Below, one piece after another: positions 56,305-64,000 of a DNA stretch of 64,000 bases (position 1 is the first letter of the stretch; each line of letters starts with the position of its first letter). The translations under genes were made by a program, and so were the position numbers. The notes under the pieces are model-generated. The model ran no database searches. It was not told where the DNA came from and worked only from the letters and a program-made list of their open reading frames with translations. Source of the DNA: Staphylotrichum longicolle. Lineage: Eukaryota > Ascomycota > Sordariomycetes > Sordariales > Chaetomiaceae. The stretch spans positions 2,914,001 to 2,978,000 of the forward strand of contig JAHCVI010000004.1 of assembly GCA_019096155.1 (NCBI GenBank), in the 5' to 3' direction.

Positions 56305-56942
56305 TGTGGAGGGGTGGCTGGTGCAATTGGCGCGCGAGGCGCAGAGGCTCCGGAAAGATGAAGCGGTTGGCGATTCAATGCGATGCAATGCGGTGCGGTG
56401 CGATGCGGTGGGTTGAGCTCAGGGATGGGGTATCGGCGTAACGGCAGATCAAAACAACAGCTGTCTGTCTGCAGTGAAGCGTGTCGCTGTCCGAGGGGGC
56501 TATTCGTATTCGGGGCGGGAATAGCAGCAAGATCGATATGTCTGAGTCTCTATGTCACCGTAGCGCATGGTCGAGGGTCGAGGGTCGACTGTCGGTGGCT
56601 GGTTGTGGTATGTACCCCTCCTCCTCCCGAGTTCCGTTCCAAAAGCATCAACCTCTGTCGCAGACAAAATCGCGTTCAATCCTGGGCTGTCCACTTTACG
56701 CGTCTGGAGCTTGGTCCCAGCGCGCCCCAGCCACTGCCGCGGAGAGTGGGGCACCATTTGGTTCGAGGCCACTGCAGAGCGACCCACTAAATTTTGACTG
56801 GGTGGGGACGTCCAATGGATCTTTTTCCATCAACACCAAGCTCAAACGACAATCATCGCGGACCAACCACCAACCCTCCATCCCGTCCTATCTCAAACAA
56901 AACACAACAGAGAGACCAGCCCGCACCCTTCCACCGACCAAA
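56305..56942. promoter_or_regulatory. Divergent promoter between centrin and bud22 genes
   Basis: Shared upstream region. The plus-strand frame open from 56481 into bud22 is leader sequence: it has no coding bias before the ATG at 56943. A short GGGTCGAGGGTCGA direct repeat is visible near 56571-56588. Confidence 0.4.
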
Positions 56943-58493
56943 ATGCCCAAACGAAAACGCGAAGACGAGTCGATCGACGCCCTCTTCTTCCGCTCGCGCA
57001 CCGACCTCTTCCACGCCCTCAAAACCGCCAAGGGCTTCGAGCGCCAGCGCCAGTCCAAGCGCCTCGCCGACCGCAAGCTGACGCCCGACAAGAGGGGCCG
57101 TATTGAGAACGAGATTGTCGTGCTCAAGTCGCTCGACCTGCAGCAGACCGCCCACGCACACCTCTGCTCGTCGCTGCTGCGCATCAAGGCCGTCGCCGAC
57201 TCCGAGAAGCTGCCCAATGAGATCAGAGAGGGCGTTCCCAAGCCCGAGCTGACAGAGGAGGAGAGGGCCGCGCTGCATAATGTCACGAGCTCGCTGTATA
57301 ACCGGGCCGAGGTGAAGAAGGTCGTGGAGAAGGCCGTTGGGGACGTATGCAAGGCGCTCGGGGTGGCAGTGCCGGAGAAGGGGAAACGGGTGAGGGGAAA
57401 GGATAGGGAGGAGCCTGCAGAGAAGGGTTCAAACCAGGAGGAAAAGAGGGTGAAGAAGGAGGGAGCGGTGGAAGATGCGTTGCCAGTTGGAAAGGGGCCA
57501 AACCCCGGAAAGGAGAAGAACCGAAAGAACAAGGTCGAGCAGGTTGATGAAGCCGAGAACGCTGAGGTAGACGAGGAGGAGGAAGAAAAGGCAATCTCCC
57601 AGCTGGACAAGCTGCTGGGCTTGGAATCTGATGAAGAGAGTGAGGACGATGAGGAGGAGGAGCTCACCAAGGGCCGTACAAAACGGCCAACCTCGAGCAT
57701 GGAGTTGGATCCGATGGAAATTACAACCGACGAAGAGGGAAGTGATGAGGAGGAGGAGTTGCTGGTAAAGGGCCGAGGGAAAAAGCCGACCTCAACCAAG
57801 GATCTGGACCCCATGGAGATTACGAGTGATGAAGAAGGCGGAGATGAAGACGATGAAGATCTCGATCCTATGGAGGTCACATCAGATGAGGATGACGGCG
57901 ACAGCGAAGGCGAGTTCAACGGCTTTAGTGACTCCGATCAGGAAGGCCACCAAAGCTCGGCCAGCGACGACGAAGACGTGTCAGATGCCGAGAGCTCTGC
58001 TTCCTCCGTATCCCGCTCACCCCCCTCAAAGAAAGCGGCAACGGCCAAGAAGGCGGCGAAGCCTCTCAAACCAACAGACTCCACCTTCCTACCCACGCTC
58101 ATGGGCGGCTATGTCTCTGGCTCAGAGTCCGCTTCCGACGTTGACGTGGCCCCACAACGCAGGAACCGCAGGGGACAACGCGCGAGACAGGCGATCTGGG
58201 AGAAGAAGTATGGCGAAAAGGCAAAACATGTCGTTGAGCCCAAAGGCCGCGACTCCGGCTGGGATCTCAAACGCGGTGCAGTCGGCGGGGATTCGAAGCC
58301 ATGGAAACGGGGCATCCGCAACCCACTCCTCGACAAGTCGCAGGGTACTGGGGCGAATGAGACGAAACCGCGCAAAGAGCGGGTTCGGGACGACACTGGG
58401 CCGCTGCACCCCAGTTGGGAGGCGAGGAAAGCGGCCAAGGCGAAGGAGCAGCTCACGGCTCCATTCCAGGGCAAGAAGATCACTTTTGACTAG
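56943..58493 (+). CDS. bud22: Bud22-family protein, 40S ribosome biogenesis
   Basis: Intronless gene of 516 residues starting MPKRKREDES, in the AAAATG context at 56943. The N-terminal helical domain (about 10-150: DLFHALKTAKGFERQRQSKR, then ELTEEERAALHNVTSSLYNR) matches the BUD22 domain. The middle is very acidic, with three near-repeats of LDPMEITxDEEG (about residues 257-330) that contain casein kinase II-type Ser/Thr-x-x-acidic sites. A Lys-rich stretch (KKAATAKKAAKPLK) and RRNRRGQRARQAIWEKKYGE follow. The protein ends in the family signature LHPSWEARKAAKAKEQLTAPFQGKKITFD. Yeast Bud22 is a nucleolar protein needed for 18S rRNA maturation and 40S subunit production. The family has no known catalytic activity. 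Confidence 0.9.
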   Translation: MPKRKREDESIDALFFRSRTDLFHALKTAKGFERQRQSKRLADRKLTPDKRGRIENEIVVLKSLDLQQTAHAHLCSSLLRIKAVADSEKLPNEIREGVPKPELTEEERAALHNVTSSLYNRAEVKKVVEKAVGDVCKALGVAVPEKGKRVRGKDREEPAEKGSNQEEKRVKKEGAVEDALPVGKGPNPGKEKNRKNKVEQVDEAENAEVDEEEEEKAISQLDKLLGLESDEESEDDEEEELTKGRTKRPTSSMELDPMEITTDEEGSDEEEELLVKGRGKKPTSTKDLDPMEITSDEEGGDEDDEDLDPMEVTSDEDDGDSEGEFNGFSDSDQEGHQSSASDDEDVSDAESSASSVSRSPPSKKAATAKKAAKPLKPTDSTFLPTLMGGYVSGSESASDVDVAPQRRNRRGQRARQAIWEKKYGEKAKHVVEPKGRDSGWDLKRGAVGGDSKPWKRGIRNPLLDKSQGTGANETKPRKERVRDDTGPLHPSWEARKAAKAKEQLTAPFQGKKITFD

Positions 58494-58818
58494 CATAGGA
58501 GGCATGATATCAATCAAATAGCAATACCCGATGGGCTATGCTCTGGTCCCTTTCATCCGATGTACGCCTGTTCTACCCCTGAATGAAACCATGGGTATCT
58601 CTTGAGTGTTTCCCTCACCGAACGCTTCCAAACAAGCAATGCAAAAACAGATAATACTGGCAAACTCATTAGGTACCGATAACAACCGCTGATTAAAATG
58701 CTGATCAAAGCTGAACTCGCAGAACGCAAGACCAAACCCCGATCTATCCGAGTCTGCCACCAACTCCCTTGGCCAAAAGTACCAAAAAATGCCCACACCA
58801 AATAATTTCACCCCTCTC
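58494..58818. other. Convergent intergenic region
   Basis: 3' regions of bud22 (plus) and the low-complexity gene (minus). Nothing else is seen. Confidence 0.45.
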
Positions 58819-61800
58819 TCAAGTTCCCAATCGAGGCCTTTTCCCATTAGATGAACCCCCCTGTGACCAACCTCCCCACGATCGCTTCCTCCCTCCACCC
58901 CCTCCACTGCTCACTCCGGCACTGCCAATATCAGAGCCGGAAACCACCGAGGTCAAGTCCGAATCAGCATCAGAGTCAGTGTCGACAAACAAACTCTGCC
59001 GCCCAGCGAGCGAAGCCCGACTTCCCGCGCTCCTCGGCCCCAGCACGGGGTCATCCTCATCCGAATCTAAACCTAAATCCGAATCCAGATCTGAATCCGG
59101 CCCCGACTCGGGCTCGGAGGAATCCATGTCACCATCCTCTCCACCAGATAAGATTCCCATATCCATATCGGAATCATCGCCATCATCATCATCGCCATCG
59201 TCACTACTGTCCTCCCCAAAAATGGCCACCAACCTGCTCGACGCGCTCCCGCACCGGGCGCTGCCATTCTCCCCACCACCACCACCACCACCACCACCGC
59301 CGCCGCCGCCGCCACCATAATCATCATCATCGTCGTCGTCGTCGTCACGCGTCAAGTCAATGATCTGCCCCATGTTACCACCACCGCCCAGCAAGGGATT
59401 TGATCCATCCGCCTCCTCTTCCTCCCTTTTCGGCTCCGGCTGCGCAAGGAGGCCGAGGCTGGACGGGTCGGGCGTGACGAAGAGGCCGGTGGATTCGCGT
59501 CTTGGGATGCCACCACCTGTACTCCCCACCCCACCCCAGCCGTCGGCGTGCCCTTGAACCTGTCCCTGGACGTGGGTTTGGGCTTGGGCTTGGGCTTGAT
59601 CGTGGGTCTGGGCGCTGGTGTTGTTGGCTTGACCCTGGGCCGCCGCCTGAGCCGGTGCTTGAGCGGCGCCAGGGCTGGAGCTGGGGCCGGGGCCGGGGCT
59701 GACAAACAAGTTGCTCGTTGTCGAGGCGCGCCGGGCATGCTGTGGCAGGTTGTGTAAGGGATGGGTGGTGCCAGGGCTGGAGCTGGGGCCGGGGCTGGGG
59801 CTGACAAACAGGTTGCTCGTTGTCGAGGCGCGCCGGGCATGCTCTGGTCGGTTGTGTAAGGGGAGGGAGGGGTTAGGCGTCATGAAGAGGCCTGTGCTGG
59901 TGGTGGAGGCGCGCCGGTCTGGGCTCGTTTTCATGGTGGGGTTGTTGTTGCTGGTGCCGAGGGGTGGGTTTGGGTTGTTGGGGGGAGGGGAGGAAGAAGG
60001 GGTGCGGCTTGCGCGGGAGCCGCTGAGCAGAGCGTTGAAGGAGGAGGTGGTGATGATGGTGGCGTCGGAGTCGTTGTCGGAGGATATGTCGATTGGTGAG
60101 GCGGATGGAGGGGAGGAGTCTCCGTCTTCGTCTGAGGATGAAGGGGAAGGGGAGTCTCGGTCTTCATCGGTAATGTGATCCACATCAACGTCGGTATCGT
60201 CATCGACAACGGCATCGGCATCTTCGTCGGTATTCTCATCGGTGTCGTCATCGACATCGGCATCTTCCTCGGCGCTTCCATCGGTATCGTCATCGGCATC
60301 GCTGTTGGAGACGAATAGGGGAGAGTCTGAGCGCTGTTGTCGACGCCGGTTCCGGCGATTATTCGGCTGGTTGGATCTTCCAGATGATGAAAGAATGGCC
60401 TGGCCTCCTGGGTCTGAGTCGCCGCCGGTGGAGGAGGAGGAGGTGTTGGAGACACCATTATCGTCGTCATCGTCATCGTCGTTGGACGAACTGTCAATTG
60501 CCTGCTCCGAGCCCCCGTTGCTAAGATACGACGCCAAGTCGGCATCGCGGTTCTGCCGCTGAACTCGCATCTCGTCGTACGAGCACCTGCCGTTGCTCTC
60601 GATAAAGACCGACTTGACCAGCTCCCAGTCGTCAATGCTGGGTGTCCAATTCTGTGACTGTTCTGCCGAAAACAACGGCTCCAGGTTCTCCAGCTCTGAC
60701 TTCTCCTGGCGCTTGGGGTTCTTGGGCATTGTGCTCGTGTTGGTGATGTCCTCCAAGAAGGACCAGTCCTTGATTGGCACACGAGTGCCGCGTCCGCCCG
60801 CGAGGGCTTTGTTGAAATCGTAGAATCGAATCCACTCCAGCCCCCGAAGCTGGTAGAACCAGTCCATCCCCTGAACGCACCTCAGGGAACGAGTCATACG
60901 GGCATTGGGTTGGCCTGCGCTTTTTGCGGTAAGAAATCCCTTCATCGTGCTGTTTTCGTACCCACGACGGATGTACTGCTTCCCTGTTTCGTTGATGTGG
61001 ACAACGAACGTCTTGAGGCGGTACATGTCCGCCAGCCAAGTCAGTGGATATGTGCGGCGGGAAAACGGGGTCCTGCCTCGTTCATCGGGGGGAGCGGTTA
61101 AGTACTGGCTGCCTGTGAGGAGGAGCTCTATGTGTTGGATGCGAGCGATCCGCGCGTTGCCAGACCCCTGACAGAAGCGGCCCAGCTCCCCGAGGCTGGA
61201 GAATGCAAAGGTGTTGGAGCCGTAGAAGATGTGTACGCCGAGGAAGTAGAACCGCTTGCTGACGGACAGGAGGGCGAGGACTTCGTTTGGGTGCATCCCA
61301 TCGTCTACGATGCTAACCTCTCGTTCTCCCCAGTAGAAGAGCTTCTTGAGGCCACTACGGTGTTGGCCGAGCTCCCCGGCGCTGGGGAACTCATCAGGCT
61401 CCACAAAGGGATCCAGTCGCGAGATGCAATGGATGAGCTGGTTTTGCTTGTGCAGAAGCAGCGCCAAGATCTTCCCTTGAAGCCGGGATGGCAGCTTTTC
61501 AAAGTAGAAGGGCCGTATGCCGTGTGGCGTCTGAGATACGGCTGGGGCGGCCTTCTCAGGGGCAGCCTCGTCTTCGGTATCAGCTCCATCTTCCGAATCA
61601 GACTCCTCTTCCCCTTGATTCTGACTTTGATCGCGAGGCGGCACTAGCTTGAGGTCGGGATGAACCCACTCCTTCCTGGCGCTCATGTTCTCCTCCTTGC
61701 AGCAAAGACGGTGAATCTTAGGGTAGGTCATGCCCCCATTGGGCCCGTTTAGCAGGTGTTGGCGTAGCACATCCGGCCATGTCTGTACACAGCGTGATTG

Positions 61801-62125
61801 TCAGCCACTGGCTGGAGTAAAGAATCAAACTCTGCTCACTTACCCTCTCATGGCGTGTTCCTCGTGCTGCTAGCTGCGCCCTGAGTCGTGCAACCTCTTC
61901 CTGGAGCGTATGATTTTGCTGGGTCAGCTGACGGTTCTGCGCGCTCCTTGTTTGGAGGTCGCCTCGTAACTGCTGAATATGTGCGTCCCGCCCGACAAGC
62001 GCCGTCTGCAGCCCGAGCCGGTCTTGTAGACACCGCGAGTTGGTACAAGCTAGAGCAGGTACGGTCCCAGGAGCTGGTGCTTGGCCCTGTGCGGCCGCCG
62101 CAGCAGCATCGTCGTTGGCGTTCAT
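58819..62125 (-). CDS. Large fungal protein with coiled-coil start and long acidic low-complexity tail
   Basis: Two exons, 61844-62125 and 58819-61782, with a 61-nt intron (GTAAGT donor, GTACAG acceptor); 1081 residues. An Ala-rich start leads into a coiled coil (GRDAHIQQLRGDLQTRSAQN and onward, about 45-90). Residues about 180-450 form a globular domain of the F-box-like type common in ascomycetes: RPFYFEKLPSRLQGKILALL, later LLSVSKRFYFLGVHIFYGSN, YPLTWLADMYRLKTFVV and LEWIRFYDFNKAL. The rest is disordered: Asp/Ser-rich tracts, four imperfect RRxSTTS-LFVSPxP repeats, an Asp9 run, a Gly15 run, and a basic RKRSWGGWSQ...KRPRLG end that could be a nuclear signal. The frame is uninterrupted for almost 3 kb despite repeat-rich DNA, which supports selection for it. 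The function is unknown. Confidence 0.78.
59273..59349. repeat. Trinucleotide tracts coding Gly15 and Asp9 runs
   Basis: A (CCA/CCG)n tract followed by TCA/CGT triplets, read on the minus strand as Asp codons (GAC/GAT) and then Gly codons (GGT/GGC/GGA). They lie inside the low-complexity gene and are likely to vary in length between strains. Confidence 0.8.
59669..59872. repeat. 102-bp in-frame tandem duplication
   Basis: Two nearly identical 102-bp copies begin at about 59669 and 59771. Each encodes 34 residues starting RRASTTSNLFVSP and ending LPQHA. A third, more diverged copy follows to about 59925, and a shorter relict (RRESTGLFVTP) lies near 59480-59510. Confidence 0.8.
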
Positions 62126-64000
62126 TGCGTATGCCAATGTGGTTGGGTAGAAGTAAAAAACAGAAAGCTCAAGTGTCCCTGGATGAGCTGAAAGTGGCCG
62201 AGCAACAACTGTGGCTGGCTCAAGTTGGTTGCCAGTCCGGAGAAAGCGGACGTTGGGCGCGTGAAAAGAATTGCCTTACTCGTGGGTTTGAGACGAGGAA
62301 GCAAGTAAGAGGGTCGTTTCTGGACGTCTTCGATGGTCCCGTCACGAACTAGAAACCCTACCGCACCGTGAGACTCTTGATTCAGCTAGTCGATGTTTTG
62401 ATTGTTGATGGAATCAACCAACTCAAACACTGAAAACGTACCTTGAACTTTCCCAATGCTTCTCAGGCAGTGGTGGGTTTTGGAAAGAATCCTCAACGCT
62501 GCCGAAGAAGAGTTGGAAGTAGATGAAAATGGTGTTTAAAAGGCAATTGGTAACTGGCGTTTTGAGAAAGTGCCTTGATTTTGACTGAATTTGAAGATTT
62601 GAAATTTCGGACCGAGAGAGGAAAGAAAGGAAAAGGCGATGAAGCAGTGGACCCGTGGTGGTGATGCCAATTTATGGTGTTGAAAAAACGGGAGCGCAGA
62701 AAATGGGGTATCCGACGCAGCCAGGTCTGAGCGGAAGAACTCGAGGCTGGAACTGCCTGGCAATAATCTCCGGAATCAATTGAGAGAACACAGTGTCTGA
62801 GAGAGGCGAGGTTTGATCTGCTGAGAGATGGAGGAGAGAAAAGGCCAAGCGCCTGCCCTTGGAGTGGTTAGGTTGTTGTTGATAAAGAAAATGAAAGCTG
62901 GTCGTGGGAGTGATATGTTTTGGAGACACTGCCTTGTTGGAGAAAACGAGGGCAGATTTTTTCGGCAAGACGCTGCTGTAGAGTGGACGTGGAAACGAAG
63001 CTGGCAATAAGTTGGTATGAAGGGCAAGATTAAACCCTTATGTGTGAGGGAAACAATCCTTCCATGGCCAGTTTGAATGTGGATTGAGCGGGAAGGATGA
63101 GGGAGGACATCATGGGCTCTTGAAAATGAAGTGGTGACGGTGTTGCTGCTGATTATGGTGATGAAGAGGCCTCGTCGTTGTCGATGAAGTACACGAAGGA
63201 GAAGCAAGCATGGGTATTCTCATCAAAACCTCGGTGGTTGAGAGAAAAGTTCGCAGACCATCACCACAAGCGTGAAAGCTAGGAGAAGGACTGAGAAGGG
63301 GCAAATGTGAAAAATCGATGAAAGTTTGAACGGAAAGCCCAAAAAACAATCGATCAAGAAAAGCCGACTGCCCAAAAGTTCAACCTAGGTTGTAAGCCTC
63401 TCCGAATATCAAAGTCTCAGAAGCAGGACAGCTCGCTTGCGTTGGCAGTTGCTGCAACAGCCTCACCACAATTCAACAATCACCAAAAGCGGCAAGACAC
63501 TAGCACCAAACTTGACCATAAGGAAACGCAGCGCCTCCCCGACCATCAACAAGCCAAAGCCAGGATCAAGCATAGCATCCCAGAACCCCTGAGTTAAGGG
63601 GCCAGGTTTAGCCGCGCATTTCAAACCTCGATAATCAAGACATCACTCGAGCAACTCATCTGAGATTCAGGGGTAGGTCAAGCCCGGCGTCTCATACCCC
63701 TAAAGTCAACAGCAGGTCAAGCTCAGCATCTTGTCCCCTCAAGCTGGTACGTCAAGCCGGTACGTCAAGCCGGTACATCAAGCTCATACACCAATCTCGT
63801 ACGTCAAGCCGTACGCCAACTCCAAGCACGGCATCTCATACCCCTTTCGTCAAAAGAGAAGGTCAAGCACAGCATCTCAAACCCCAGAGTCAAGCACACC
63901 ATCCCAACCTCCTCCTTCTCAACGTAGTGGAGTTATTGGCCATAATAGTAGTTTAGTATAAACGACTAAACGACGCCTATGCACCCGACAAAGCCACCCA
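62126..64000. other. Right-end non-coding region with degenerate short repeats
   Basis: No gene is supported. The first part is the promoter of the low-complexity gene. From about 63560 the sequence is built from recurring short blocks: a GCATCTCATACCCC-like block at least five times, and CGGTACGTCAAGC-like 13-mers in tandem at about 63744-63800. A 76-codon ORF at 63731-63961 merely reads through these repeats. Confidence 0.5.
63744..63810. repeat. 13-bp tandem repeat (CGGTACGTCAAGC-like)
   Basis: Three good consecutive copies followed by two degenerate ones. It is embedded in a wider block of dispersed short repeats. Confidence 0.65.

Noticed and set aside
63731..63961. 76-codon ORF at the right end
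   Set aside because: It runs through short tandem repeats and shows no coding bias.

Overview
This window is nuclear DNA of a filamentous ascomycete, most likely a Sordariomycete (Sordariales-like). The evidence is GC-rich coding sequence with strong C/G third positions, short introns of about 50-115 nt with GTRNGT donors and CTAAC/CTGAC branch sites, and typical fungal proteins (PDR-type ABC transporter, fungal ATP-PEPCK, CorA-like transporter, Vip1, Bud22). I support 23 protein-coding loci. One runs off the left edge and one appears frameshifted. I saw no rRNA, no convincing tRNA, no CRISPR array and no intact transposon.

Layout. 1-8 kb: 5' part of a GH31 alpha-glucosidase, a homeodomain + C2H2 transcription factor, a fusion of a diaminopropionate ammonia-lyase-like PLP enzyme with an M20 metallopeptidase, and a divergently transcribed M20 amidohydrolase of the N-carbamoyl-amino-acid hydrolase / beta-ureidopropionase type. 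8-19 kb: a small membrane protein, an unknown gene with an unresolved start, a WD40-like protein and a nuclear-looking protein, separated by long non-coding stretches. 21-26 kb: a coiled-coil serine-rich protein, a 71-residue protein and the RRM protein Vip1. 26-35 kb: a PDR ABC transporter and an F-box-like fungal protein. 35-44 kb: CK2 beta, a JmjC/cupin-8 protein, a DUF1295-type membrane protein and PEPCK. 44-49 kb: about 5 kb without a supportable gene. 49-64 kb: CorA-like transporter, cytochrome P450, methyltransferase-like protein, centrin/Cdc31, Bud22, and a large low-complexity protein; the right end has degenerate short repeats.

Most genes are unrelated housekeeping or accessory functions. 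The one apparent functional unit is at 3.8-8.0 kb. The fusion enzyme and the amidohydrolase share a 336-bp divergent promoter. That promoter holds four copies of a 16-nt motif (consensus GCGCCCTCTCCNGACA) arranged as two inverted pairs. Bacterial homologues of the two fused halves (YgeX, YgeY) sit side by side in gene sets tied to purine/ureide breakdown. I therefore infer a fungal catabolic module that strips carbamoyl or acyl groups from a diaminopropionate-type compound and deaminates the product. The amidohydrolase carries compensated and uncompensated small deletions that need checking. Exon borders were read by eye from splice signals and reading-frame continuity; no alignment was run.
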